Assembly (NCBI GenBank): GCA_006386115.1
Contig: VFIW01000039.1
Coordinates: 186,001-250,000 of the forward strand
Direction of reading: 5' to 3'
Length of the DNA stretch: 64,000 nucleotides
Source: Globisporangium splendens
Taxonomy: Eukaryota > Oomycota > Peronosporomycetes > Pythiales > Pythiaceae
Part shown: positions 30,401-41,416 of the stretch, one piece after another
How positions within the stretch are numbered: the first letter of the stretch is position 1
How the letters are laid out: the number at the start of each line of letters is the position of its first letter
Notes under the pieces: model-generated
What the model was told of the DNA's origin: nothing
What the model saw: only the letters and a program-made list of their open reading frames with translations
The model's database searches: none
Program-made: the position numbers and the translations under genes

Positions 30401-31066
30401 CCGTCTGGCGTGGGTAAAGTTGCTGCTGCCAAGAGTATCGGCTTTGAAATCGGTCGTCCGTTGAAGCTCGTGAATTTCTCGCAGCTGCAATCGGACTCGG
30501 TTGCTGAAACACGTCGATCGCTACGCGCTGTGTTTGACGATGCGCGTTTGATGGATGCGGTGCTTGTCTTGGAAGGCTTTGAGTCGTTTGGCAGCCATCT
30601 GGAAATGGGTGCGACCCCGTTGGAAGGAATGGAGTCGCCGCGTTTCCGTGTGGAAGTGATGCGGCTGCTAGACATGATGGATAACTTTCCCAGCGTCACG
30701 ATCTTGATCGCCGACGTCGAGAAGACACAGGCGTCGGCTTTGCTGAACTCGGAGGTTTCCCGTCGCCTGAAGTTTGTCGTGGAAATGCGGAATCCAAACG
30801 CGAAGCTGCGTGAGAAGCTGTGGCGCGCATGCTTCCCTGAGAAGGCTCCGATTGAGAGCACCATCGATTTCAAGAGACTCGCGGAGCGGCACGAGTTGAG
30901 CCACTCGTCGATCAGCGATGCGGTGTTCCGTGGTGCAGCTAGCGCTGCGCTGCGTGAAGAATCGAAGCGCTTGATCACCATGAAGGATCTGATGGACGCT
31001 GCGGAGGTCGAGAAGAAGAAGGCGCGCGGCGGAACTGCTGGAGCGATGGACAACCTGTTTGTCTAA
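27428..31066 (+). CDS. Tandem AAA+ ATPase with one intact and one degenerate ATPase site
   Basis: Exons 27428-27991 and 28073-31066 with an 81-nt phase-0 intron, 1185 aa. Residues 1-80 are Ala/Ser/Lys-rich and low complexity. A helical domain follows (about 90-370), then a Ser/Asp-rich linker and a second helical region (about 440-640). The first AAA+ module near residue 704 has Walker A G-A-S-G-T-G-K-T and Walker B A-V-L-F-F-D-E-C-E, with a plausible sensor A-T-N-R. The second module near residue 963 has G-P-S-G-V-G-K-V, losing the Ser/Thr of Walker A, and A-V-L-V-L-E-G-F-E in place of the D-E Walker B, so it is probably catalytically inactive. I cannot assign it to a named AAA family. Its substrate is unknown. 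It is divergent from the TPR gene, about 550 bp between starts. Confidence 0.8.
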
Positions 31067-31373
31067 AGAAAGGCACGCTAGATAAGTAAGTTGTGTACGC
31101 TAGATAGACCCACCGCAGAATTTTCAATACGATTTGGATCTTTTTGTGGTGCGACTTTATTCCTTTAGCTTTGGGTTGGAGCACATGCGCATTCATTGAT
31201 ATGAATATTGAAAAAGAATGAACATCTTTCGTTGCATTACGCAAAGAAATGTGCCTGCTTATATTTTGTTTTTCTTTTACTTGTTCGACACTCCGTCGTT
31301 CACATTCGCAAGCATGCAGTGGCTGCTTGCAATTGCTTTTCACTTCGGTAAGGTCGCTCGCTCAATGCGCTTC

Positions 31374-32130
31374 TTAGATGGAGAACGGCAACGCGTCGCC
31401 GCTCGTGAACTCCCGCACGACTTCGTCCTTTGTGATCGTGACGGTACGGATCACGCCACCCGAGCTGCCATCGCGAGCCATCGCGTGCGCTAATGCCTTC
31501 TTCACGAACGTTTGGCACTCTTCCTTGGTCATACCAGGTCTGCATACGATTTTCCGCAAGCGCAAATTAAACCTCAGTCCCAATCCAGCAAAAGCGATCT
31601 TTCCTGCATATCCACGCATTCAATTACATAAACACTTACTTGTACTCTGCGTCGACCAGACCGTAGATGTAGGTGGACCCACTGCCGCCAATGGCGAAAT
31701 CCTGTTCCACCATGGCGCCACCGATTGGGATAGAGAACACCTGGCCGCCCTTGATTGGATCCCACCCGGCGACGATGATGCCAGCGAGCAAGCGATCTTT
31801 GTTGTTGTAGCAGAGCGAGCGGAACAGGTTGGCCGCCGTGTGCACTTTCGGCAGTCGTCCGAGGTCCACAGCGTGCGAGCTCAAAAAGTACTTGACGTAG
31901 TCGGAGAGCGCCTGCGTGTCGGCGGCGGAGCCCGAGCGGCAGCAGAAGATGCGGTCGTGCAGCGGTGTCAGCTTGTCCGACACACGGTTGGCGATGTACG
32001 CGCCCGTGGACGTGCGGGAGTCAGCACCAAGCACCACGCCGCCGTCGAAGCGGACGGCGATGATGGACGTGCCGGCGTCGATCTCGCCGCGCTTGAGCAT
32101 GCTGAACTCGTCGATCTCGCTGCGGGTCAT
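31374..32130 (-). CDS. PSMB6: 20S proteasome subunit beta-1 (caspase-like, PSMB6 type)
   Basis: Exons 32130-31640 and 31539-31374 with a 100-nt phase-2 intron, 218 aa. A 20-residue propeptide ends in Gly20. Cleavage exposes Thr21, the catalytic nucleophile (G-T-S-I-I-A-V), with the Asp of G-A-D-S-R-T and the Lys of S-D-K-L-T-P completing the active site. [25 protein letters not shown] and [13 protein letters not shown] are the beta-1 signature, distinguishing it from beta-2 and beta-5. The second exon carries G-M-T-K-E-E-C and [10 protein letters not shown]. It acts in the inner beta ring of the 26S proteasome, cleaving after acidic residues. It is convergent with the AAA+ gene, 307 bp between stops. 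Confidence 0.95.
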
Positions 32131-34044
32131 TCTGTTTCTTCTCGTGCTTCTCGCGCTTCTCGTGCTTCTTCGGACAGATATGCTCTTGGGTTTGGATTTC
32201 CTTTTTGAAGGGGGGAGGGAGGAAAGATTTACCCCTAAGAATGGATATTGAATATTGCATTGATAGTAACAGGTGATTTGTATTGTACAAGAAATTAGTA
32301 TTAAGAAGATTACGGTACAAAAACACTTGACAAGAGCATGATCAAGCTAATCATTCTGTTTCATAGGAAGTTGGAGCCTACAGCAGAGCATCGATGAGTG
32401 AATATGCTGTTAGATAGGATTTTGGTTCCTTTGTGCATTTGCAGCAAGTTGCCCCCTGTGTCACCAAGTTTGTCGTGTTTGTGATGGCCGCGTGCTCAAT
32501 ATACTGAACAGCATACGTAGGTTGACGATGGCGCAATTTCAAGTCACGCGAGGTGCAAAGTTGTGTTCTAATTGCTGTCGCTTTCAAGGGCTCTCTTGTT
32601 TCTCTTACTCGCGTGATGCGGATGCGCCGCAACGTCTAGCCATGCAAACATGCGTTTCCGCTGGACATGATGTCGGAAACGTTTCAGTACGATAAGCACA
32701 TGGCAGACGGACAAAGTTTGCCGTGTCAGCGTGCAAATCTGCATCCAGTCGATCTCCGCATAAACTTTCGTCACGTGCACGAATCGAGATTATTGTGCAG
32801 TCATCAAACCTCAGAAGAATACGCTGACACGTTGCGCTTTTATTTGCAGCCTGGTCCGTGCAAGCATGCATGGGACGCACGAGGCGTCAGTGGAGAATTT
32901 GCTTACCATGAGCGTCGTGTAGATGTCTTTGTGAGCATTGAGCGAATGCAATGATGCGTGGTTGCAAGCAATTTGCATGCTGTGGGATCGAGGATGGAGA
33001 TTCCTAATGCGGAGTGAAGGACAGCAGCCCACAAAGAGAGAGAGAGATGTCGCTCTCTATGTGAAAGGTTGGCACCTGCAGTCTGCTTCAACATTGCGTG
33101 TCACCAGGTTGCCACGCTGCGGTATGTGCGCTACAGTACAAGATGGCAAGATGGTCTTCGGCAGCCTCCTTCAACCTCAAAAATGTGGCAACGGATTAAT
33201 CGACGATGGCGAGTTTCGACTCGATGACGTCGAGCGACGAGAGCCACACAACGCGACGACATCAAGGTCCCAGACATTCATTTTATAAAGGTCTACATTG
33301 AGATCTTTCCAGCTAATAAACCATCACTTCAGTGCTGATTCCAAAGGGTATTTGTAAATACAGGCGGGCTTTAACGGGCCAATGTTCAGCAAATGCCATG
33401 GGTCATTCATCTTGCATTTTCTCTGCTGAACTGTGCGTGGGCCAAACGACACCCTCTTGATGGGTGGGATCTTTTCCAAACAGGCGGGATATTCTGCGGA
33501 ATGGTGACGCATGCATAAGAAGATCCATCTCACACATCAGACGACACGAGACATGACGCGAAGGAAGGAAGGGCGGTGGGAGGGGGATGGGCGATCGCTG
33601 TGCGGCGCGCGAACCAGCCAATCAGTCAGGTCTCGGAAGGCTAGCGCGGTGCTTTTCCCCACAGCGACGCCATCACCCCAAGAGAAATCACAGCGCGATC
33701 TTGAAGCTACTCCTGCGGTCGGTCACATGCGCACCACGCTTGCCCCTGTTTAACATGCGCCACGCGAACCACGAATAGCCAAACACGCGCGAAATGCCAC
33801 TATCCAATTGCTCGGTATATTACCTCGATCCTCTTTCATTTTATTGTACGCAGGGCGAGGAATAATCATCTTCGTTTCTGAAGCAATGTGGCGCGCCGGT
33901 GATTCTGCTTCAACCGCACACACACGCCACTGCTTTTTCTTTTTTCTACATCCTATTGGCTATTGTCGAGTCCACAGTCGTCGTCTCAGTCAGCTTTCTC
34001 ATAATAAACAAATGCTTTTGCCAATACACGAAAAAGCTGACCGG
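32131..34044. other. Gene-poor interval
   Basis: About 1.9 kb with no supported gene. Open frames here are short and without domain signals. It includes a short GA tract near 33034-33046 and scattered CCAAT/ATTGG motifs near 33610 and 33800. No tRNA-like cloverleaf or transposon termini were recognised. Confidence 0.6.
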
Positions 34045-34581
34045 CTAACAGACAGAGTCCATGGCAGCGAACCGCTGCGACAGCGTGCGGTTCAGCGAAC
34101 AGTGCGCGATAGGGTGATCCAGCTCGTTCTCCTGTACTGGGCTCTCCGGACTGAGCTGCTCGCTGCTGTCGTCGTCGTGCTGGTCGCAAAAGTGCTTGCC
34201 ATGGCGTACGCTCAAGAACTCCATCAGGATCTGGATGATGCCCTTGTGTTGACCGCACTCTTCCAGCGCGTCCGGCGTCGATCCGCGCAGCTTGTCGAGC
34301 ACCGTGCCCAGGAACGCGTTCAAACTCTCTTCGTCGCACGTCTTGATCATCGGCATCGTGCTGCACGTCGCGCACACTTCGCACTGCGCGTCCTTGTTCT
34401 TCGCCATGGCGCCAACGAGCTTGAACATGTTGATCACGTTGCGGAAATCCTCCTTGCTCTTGTACATGGTCGTCGACTTGCCCTTGCACGAGATCTTGAC
34501 TTGGTACATCTTGACGCCGCAGAGTGCAGGCGCATCGGTCACGCGGGCGTGCAGGCTGGAGCTGCTCACAGCGTCTTTCAT
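34045..34581 (-). CDS. Small PX-like domain protein
   Basis: A single exon of 178 aa from the ATG at 34581; the longer frame upstream has no ATG. Residues about 20-130 look like a phox-homology fold: Y-Q-V-K-I-S-C-K-G-K-S-T-T-M-Y-K-S-K-E-D-F-R-N-V-I-N matches the beta strands and the F-x-x-L helix start, followed by a long helix. The basic phosphoinositide-binding R/K-R-Y-S-F motif is weak. Five Cys within about residues 65-90 (C-E-V-C-A-T-C-S...C) are unusual for a PX domain and could bind metal. The C-terminal 50 residues are acidic and disordered. If it is PX, it would bind endosomal phosphoinositides. The assignment is tentative. Confidence 0.55.
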   Translation of the reverse strand: MKDAVSSSSLHARVTDAPALCGVKMYQVKISCKGKSTTMYKSKEDFRNVINMFKLVGAMAKNKDAQCEVCATCSTMPMIKTCDEESLNAFLGTVLDKLRGSTPDALEECGQHKGIIQILMEFLSVRHGKHFCDQHDDDSSEQLSPESPVQENELDHPIAHCSLNRTLSQRFAAMDSVC

Positions 34582-36437
34582 CGTGATTCGTCGAAAATAG
34601 ATAGGAGGAAATAGATAGTGACTTGGAAACAACCGCTTTCTTCAATCTGCGCGCTGGACTGAACGAGGACGGACGACGGAAGGGAGGGAGACTGGGGGAG
34701 GGACAACAGAGAAGCGGAAACGCGGAGACGCAGACGAACACTAGCGATGGACTGGGGCTTTTCACAAGTGGTGGACGCCGACGCGAGGCCGCTTGACCGT
34801 CGCGTCGCCTTCTTCCTGCCTCCCTCATGAGCACGCTCTCCTCTCGCACGAGCGACCGCCCTCTCTCCCCAGACAAACCCCCGCACCAGCCAAACGAAGC
34901 ACTTGGTTCCCTGCCCTACCCCTCCGCACCCTCCCATGATGACTTTTCTGCCAATCCGAGCGCGCCATTAGTGGACAGCACAGTAAAATACACCCACGTG
35001 TATAATACCCGTGGAGCAGAAACCGCCAGCTGCCTCCCTCCACTCCACCGCCTCACTCCGCCCACCCGTCCCCCTATCCTCCCCCTGCGTTCCGCTCGCG
35101 TTCTTCAGTCCATCAAGCCGTCTTTCTGACTGCCTACAAACAGCAGGCTCCGACTTAGAAACGAGCTGCTCACCGACACAGCAGACGACAGCGCAACAGC
35201 AACCCGCGTGGCGAACCAATCGACCGCACGACACTGTAATAGCGCCCATGCGCATGCGAAAGCCTTCTCCAGTGTACTTACTGTACTTGGAAAGAAACAA
35301 CCCACTGGTTGCTGCCTGGATCTCTAAAACCTTTCGCTGTTTGGGACCGTGTTCTGTGACAGATTTGCGCGATCCTGATTGGCGGAAACTCGGCTCTGTT
35401 TCTTTTTTTCCTTGCTGAACTTTTGGATGTGTGCTGTTTGCAGCTGGTCGCGCTGGTTGATTTGCCTTTGAACGGCGCAAAGAACCAACAACATTCGTGG
35501 GGTTGTTCCCTTGTTGCCGTTCGAAAAGAAAGACCCTCTTCCATTGCAACATGCGATTAAACAAAAGCAAAGGTGAGCTGCACAGCAGCGCTTTCACAGT
35601 AAAATCGCCCTCTCTCCTCGCAGCAAATGAGCCCACGACGGTCGGACTCACCTGCGCGCCTGGGGGGATCTTCAACCGCACGCATGTGCATACCGCAGCA
35701 TTCACTCCACGCTCGCATTGACGGCTGTTTGATTGCGCGCATCCCACTCTCCACATGATAATAAAACATTGCGATTCGTCTGCACACGCGCGCAACGTTC
35801 AATGCGCCAATCGAGATGGAACACGTCCCCACATGTCTTCTTTGTCTCGCGGCGGCGGCGGTGTGCTTGGGTTTGCAGGTTGCTGTTCACTGCAATGTGC
35901 GAAATTGCTTGGGTCTTCAACTTGCTTACGCCGAAAGATGCTCGCATGCTCTTTTCTGAGAGATTACGCGTCAATGATTCGTCTCCCGCATCCAGTCGTT
36001 CAGTCCACTTGATATCAGACAGGTAATCTGCCGTGTCTTGATGGGTTTTATCACAGCAGTGCACTGTGCAGCACATGAAGAAGCGCTCGATGCGTATCAC
36101 ATATCATACTGCTTCCAGCTCATTATCAAGAGCTGCACAGCAACAAGAGCAACAGCAACAAGAGCACAATGAAGCTTCAAACGCTGCAGACCTGCAGGTC
36201 CAACGTGACATGCTCTGGCTTTTGAGTGCATGCGAATGGAACAAAAATTGATTTATTTATCTTTTTTAGCCAGTCATTGCACTTTGCCAAGAATTAGGTG
36301 GGTCACGCTATTGAAATTTGAGTTGTCCTAAAAGTATTATTTGATACGGACTGCCACCTTAAAATAGGGCAAGCTCAACGCGCCAAAATGCGAAATTGGC
36401 ATTGCAACCAAGGGCAACAAGCAATTTGCCGCGTGCA
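34582..36437. other. Gene-poor divergent intergenic region
   Basis: About 1.9 kb between the PX-like gene and the FIRRM-like gene, which point away from each other. It contains no supported coding region. A CTGATTGGCG CCAAT element sits at 35375-35384. A CAATTTGCC element (oomycete flanking-promoter-region type) lies at about 36422-36430, just before the FIRRM-like ATG. The region must contain both promoters. Confidence 0.6.
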
Positions 36438-39400
36438 ATGGACGGCGACGACGCGCCACTGGAAGCTGCCGCCAATGACGCAGTGGCAGCGCAGCTTGAG
36501 GCCGTTACAGCAGACCCAGTGGCACTCTGTGTTGAGATCAGGAAGCACGTGGCGACCGAGGACAAGCGCGCTGCAGTCGCCCAGTTCTTGCGGAGTGTCG
36601 ACGCGCTTGTGATGCAGCAGGTCGCACAGGAGCTTCTTCGGGAAACCATGACGGTATCCGATGCGTCTACTGATGAATCGAGCAGAGGTAGTGCGCATGT
36701 GCTGCTGCTATTGGGATCGCTGCTCATCGAGTTCAAACAGCGTTTCCTGTCGATGGAATCGAGGGATGAGGACTTGGTGCAGACCATGATCGCGTATTTC
36801 AAAGTCGCAACCAAGCGTTTGAGTGCAGAGTCGCTGATGGAGAAAGATCGTGCGATGTTCTTGCAGTGGTGCGACCATGTGCTCGAGCTGGTGCGTCAGG
36901 AAAAACCAGGTGCACTGGAGATGGAGAAGGACGATAGCGGCACAGGTAGCGAATGGATTGTAGCAATAGCAGCGCTGCTGCTTCGGCTCCATGACACGAT
37001 CGCGCAGCGTGCAGTCTCTCCGACGTCAGTAAGCTTCAAAGTGACGACACTTGTCTGGAAGGTATGTTTGAACAGCGTTGGCAAATTGGCAGTTGCCGTT
37101 TGGTTATTGTGCACTGACATGCGGATGATAACAAAATGCTGTGCTCGCTGCAGAACTTGACGAAAATGGCGTCACCTTTTGCTGATGTTCTAGCGAATGC
37201 ATCCGAAGGGTCGTTGTCTCGCTACTTCGACAACGAAGAGAAACATGCCACGTTCCATGTCGATGATGTGATGTCTAGCGTGATTGCTTCGATGGAGCAA
37301 TGCGTGCAGCAGCTCTGCGACGAAGGTTTATCTGACGCGATGCTGCTAACAAGTCTCAAGTTTCTGCGGCTCTTCTGGCGTGCCTTCCAGGGCCAGTTAC
37401 TCTGCTATATTAATGTACTAACGTCAGAGGTAATGTCAATCTGTCTCTGCTTGTGACCTTGCGAAGTCAAACTCATTGTGTCTTCTTTTGCACAGGTTGA
37501 ATCAAGCGTCATGGCGCTAGTCAACGTTGGCTCGATTCTTTTGAAACTTTCCCGAAGAACCAACTCGCGTGTACCTGAAAACGTTCAAGCTGAGGCTTGG
37601 CGCTTGATGAGTATGGTCGCTGGCGTTGCCGAAAAGCTTGGAGAAGACGCCAGCATCAATGCATCGACGAAAGAGCAGATGCGAATTCTGCTTTGGCACT
37701 CGGATGACGAAATGGTCCGTGCTATCAAGCAGCGCCGTGAGCTGGCAAATGATTCAGCAAGTGCAAGTGCACAAGCTCAAAATTTGGAGGCGTCGATTCG
37801 AGGCAGTCATTTGCTCATCGTTGCTGCTTTTGGATCAACTGACGACAATATATTACCAGCAGAAGATCCACACGAAGATATCGGAGGCGCAAAGATCCTC
37901 GCTGCGAGTGCAATGCTTCTCGAACGATATCAACACTACGCGTCACAAGTAGTTGCCCAAGACCTTCGAGAGCCAAACGAACTCTTTTTGGATTTTTTGA
38001 TGGCCATGCTTCTGAAAGTCGACGACTTGGAGGAACTGCAACTATTCTTGATCAAACAAGCTCTCCACCCAGATCCTTCGCGACGATTTATTATTTGGGA
38101 GGTGTGGAGAGAGTTCATGTGCTACAGCTGGGATGAAGAATGTGCTGGTACCATGCTGAGCACGCTGATTGAGTTTGGGCAGTACGAAGGAACTACAGGG
38201 AAGCTACTAGCGGCTGGTACCCAATCCGAAGTGTTCGAACTTATCGCGTTTCTGTACCCAGACATGGCTGATTCACTGAAGAAATTTTGCATCGACCATG
38301 CAACCGACGTTATCGATGCGATATGCTCCGAAGGACCTGACCACAAGTTTACCCTATTTACAGCGTCTCAGTTGAATTTCCTCGAGAAATTGTCGTCGGT
38401 ATCCTTCTTGAAGAGCTACGATCATCCAGGAAAAGTGGAGTGGGTGGCGAAATACTTGCCAATGTGCTTTGAATGCTGTGGCACAGTTCTGGACTTGCTC
38501 AATTCAACGTCAAATCCAAAACCCGAGAAGAAAACCCCGATGCTGCGCATTTTGGACTTGTGCCTACTCGTCGTGAAAGCCATATTCGACGACGATGGTA
38601 GCCGAGAGTCAGATGCCGAAGACCTCTCTCGGCTGTTGGTGCCTTTGGCTTCTGAAATTGTCTCCCATCTTGCAAAATGCAAATCATCCCGACCATCAGC
38701 TGCAACGAACTCGATGGCATCCCATCGCTCGAGAAAGAATCCGACAATGGCTGACATGAGGCTAGACGATGAAGAAAGCCACACATTGCATCGCATTCTG
38801 GAGTCTTGCACGTATCTCTTGGGGAAACTGGGGAGTGCTTTGAAGCGAAACCAAAGCAATCAATTTGTGCTGGTGATGAAAGATGTCTGCCAGTTGCTAG
38901 AGCAAACATCGGGTCAAGAGGCGAATGGGATTGCTACGAGTATTGCATGGTTTGCCAAGAATACACTTTATGACGTCCAGGTGGCGGAAGAAGATATGGA
39001 GGTTGTGTGGCAGCTATTCACAAGGCTGTTTCGGAACCTGTCCAGTAAATCCGGCGGCAAAACCACCTCACCGCAACTTTCTACAACGTTCGATGCATTC
39101 TACCAGCTTCTAGCGCACTCGAACGTTGCCAACCACCAAAGCAGCAACACGAACCGATCTGTGCAGGAAATGCTACATGAGAATGTGAGGGATCTTTTCA
39201 GGGACTTCCTCTCACTGCAACAAATATCACGAGAGGAAGCTCAAAGGGTGTCTACAATTACGATGATCAAGACCTCGCAAGCGCAAGTGAGGTGGCAGCA
39301 CCAACAACTGTTTTCAGAGCGATTTCCTGAGGAAAAAGATGAAATTGATGCAAGTAATGGAGTGAAGCGTGATCACGATGAGCTCGATGCAATGATTGCG

Positions 39401-39592
39401 GATGGAATAATTGGAGAAGAGTCTACTGGCGGGAGATTAACAAAGCGCCAAAAGGTGGAGATCGTTGCCTCCATGTGCAAACGAATACACGAGTCACTTG
39501 CTTCCAATGATGCATCGGATGCACTCACCGAAGAGGAGCTTGATGACGCCAGTCGTATGCTGAGACAGCTCTTGGCAAGAACATCATCTTAG
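36438..39592 (+). CDS. Helical-repeat protein resembling FIRRM/FLIP (C1orf112, DUF4487)
   Basis: Exons 36438-37061, 37154-37429 and 37496-39592, both introns in phase 0 (92 and 66 nt), giving 998 aa. The protein is all-helical, Leu-rich in ARM/HEAT fashion, with no membrane segment. Resemblance to the FIRRM/FLIP family rests on two remembered landmarks. The central R-F-I-I-W-E-V-W-R-E-F-M-C-Y-S-W-D-E-E block matches the position of a Trp/Tyr-rich helix pair. The C-terminus has a basic K-R-Q-K patch followed by two amphipathic helices. In plants and animals FIRRM partners FIGNL1 to dismantle RAD51 filaments in recombination. The assignment is inference from pattern, not alignment; the alternative is an unrelated ARM-like scaffold. 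Confidence 0.5.
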
Positions 39593-39708
39593 TGACATCT
39601 GCTACGAGTGCGTACAATGGTAAGGACATCGTTTTGATGAATGCAATGCATTTGGTTTATGAAAATGTGATTAACAGTGTGCTCTTCTGCAGGATTGCTT
39701 TTGGTGTA

Positions 39709-40992
39709 CTAGCGATAAGATCTTCCAAATGCCTGGAAGAAACCAGGTTCAAACTTGCCATGCGCTTGCTCGGTGTTTTTTCGTCCTCGCTCTGCTGCTT
39801 CACGAGCTTGCCGCTCGCGGTCTTGCTTGATTTCTAACTCGATTTGTGCTCTCTTTTTCTGGCTGTTGTACTCTTCTTCCGTCAATATTCGATGCAGCTC
39901 TGCTTGCTGCCTGGCTTCGTCGAGCTGCTGCTGGCGCATTTGCTCCGCTTGTCGCGCTTTTTCAGCGAGCAACTGGTCGTTTTGCGACAGAAATTGCTTG
40001 GTTTGGTCACTTGAGAAGCCCTTCCAATGATCAACACGCACACGCTGGTCAAAGGAGACCCCAGGCAGTGCTGCTTGGTATGGATTTTCGCTGACGAGGT
40101 TGCTCTGTAGCGCGTATTGGATTTCCTGGGCATTCTGCTGCTGCTTCATTTGATGTCGTCGCCGTTCTTGCTCACGCTTCTCGTCCAAGATCATCTGGTT
40201 GTACCGCTGGATCTCTGATGCGATGTGAGCGCGCTCGCGTTCGTTCGCTTGGTGCAAGGATTGCTGCAAGCGTTCAATCTCAAAGAGGTAAGACATGTAC
40301 GCATCTTGCTCCTGCTTTTCCTTGTCCTCTCGCTGCTTTCGTTCCTCCGTCAGCTGCTGCGACCATTGCTTGGACTGAAGTGCCTGCATACGCAACCTCT
40401 CCAGCCGCGACACGTCTTCGCCACCAAACTTTTGCGCTGCCCCCTGTGCACAGGTATCAGGGTCGATCCCAATTGAGCGGATATACGCGTCGTGCTGTCT
40501 CGCTTCTTCTCTCTGAGCAGCTTGGTACTGCCAGTCGTTGCGAAGCGTGAGAAGCTCTTTGCGTTTAGCGAGTGCGTCCTCGGATTCAACTTGAAGCAGG
40601 TACCTACGGATCGATTCATTTTCTTCGTCTTCCTGGCGCCTGACTTCCTTTTCAGCCTCTTCTTGCCGTTTCTTCTCTTCGATCTGGTTCTTCACCCCTG
40701 CGATATCGGCCTGCAAAGAAAAGCAACGGGAAACACAAGAAACAAGAGAGCAAGTGCCATGCGCATCAAAGCTGAACGTATCAATCACTTCCAAGAGCTC
40801 ACGACGTACTCCAATGTTGCGCAGGCGTCCAGGACCGAGTTTTTTCGTGCGTTCAGCCTCCCGTTGACGCCGTGCTTCGAGACGCAACGCTTCTTTATCC
40901 TCTGGACCTGCTACAATTCCTCCGACGACCATGTTTCGACCACGAATATGCGTTCCCGTCGATACTCCCGACGTTCTTTTGAGCACACCACC
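39709..40992 (-). CDS. RIBC2: RIB43A-like flagellar microtubule protein (5' exon unresolved)
   Basis: Exon 40992-40810, a 99-nt intron (40711-40809) that is a multiple of three, and exon 40710-39709 give 394 aa without the extreme N-terminus. A CAG acceptor at 40993 implies an upstream exon. The candidate ATGs nearby do not match its phase, so the start is left open (Met at about 40929 is a fallback). Nearly all helix, very rich in Gln, Glu, Arg and Ala. RIB43A landmarks are present: A-L-R-L-E-A-R-R-Q-R-E-A-E near the start, and near the middle R-V-D-H-W-K-G-F-S-S-D-Q, matching the family's conserved W-K-G-M-S-x-E-Q motif. RIB43A proteins line the lumen of doublet microtubules in motile cilia. 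Its presence implies flagellated zoospores. It is convergent with the FIRRM-like gene. Confidence 0.8.
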   Translation of the reverse strand, partial: GGVLKRTSGVSTGTHIRGRNMVVGGIVAGPEDKEALRLEARRQREAERTKKLGPGRLRNIGVRRELLEVIDTFSFDAHGTCSLVSCVSRCFSLQADIAGVKNQIEEKKRQEEAEKEVRRQEDEENESIRRYLLQVESEDALAKRKELLTLRNDWQYQAAQREEARQHDAYIRSIGIDPDTCAQGAAQKFGGEDVSRLERLRMQALQSKQWSQQLTEERKQREDKEKQEQDAYMSYLFEIERLQQSLHQANERERAHIASEIQRYNQMILDEKREQERRRHQMKQQQNAQEIQYALQSNLVSENPYQAALPGVSFDQRVRVDHWKGFSSDQTKQFLSQNDQLLAEKARQAEQMRQQQLDEARQQAELHRILTEEEYNSQKKRAQIELEIKQDRERQAREAAERGRKNTEQAHGKFEPGFFQAFGRSYR

Positions 40993-41416
40993 CTGCAAGC
41001 AAGCAAGAGGCGATGGAGTTCGCGTGCTTGATATAGAACTTTCCGGTTCTGTGCGAGCTAAACTTGTCGACGCAAGAATCGAAACCGGTCGCGAAAATGG
41101 GCACGAGACCAAGGGTTTTGGCGATGTTGTATCATGCAGCCCCCTTCGCAAGAAACGACAAAAGAACACACTCACATCAAGGTGTGCTTTTTTCCAAGGT
41201 GAATGACATTCATTACAATGTTTTTCGTCGATGCCGTAGCTGAGCTTCTTTGCTTCAACTCATCATCACGTTTGTTCGCTGCCCCGTGCGCAAAAAGACA
41301 AAGACCTACAGATACATTATACACTCGAGGATCGCTTTCTCATCCCCGATTCATTTTTTACGGCGGTGATAGTTCAGCGGCGAATTGCTGAACCACGTGG
41401 AGAATCTCGCGGACGC

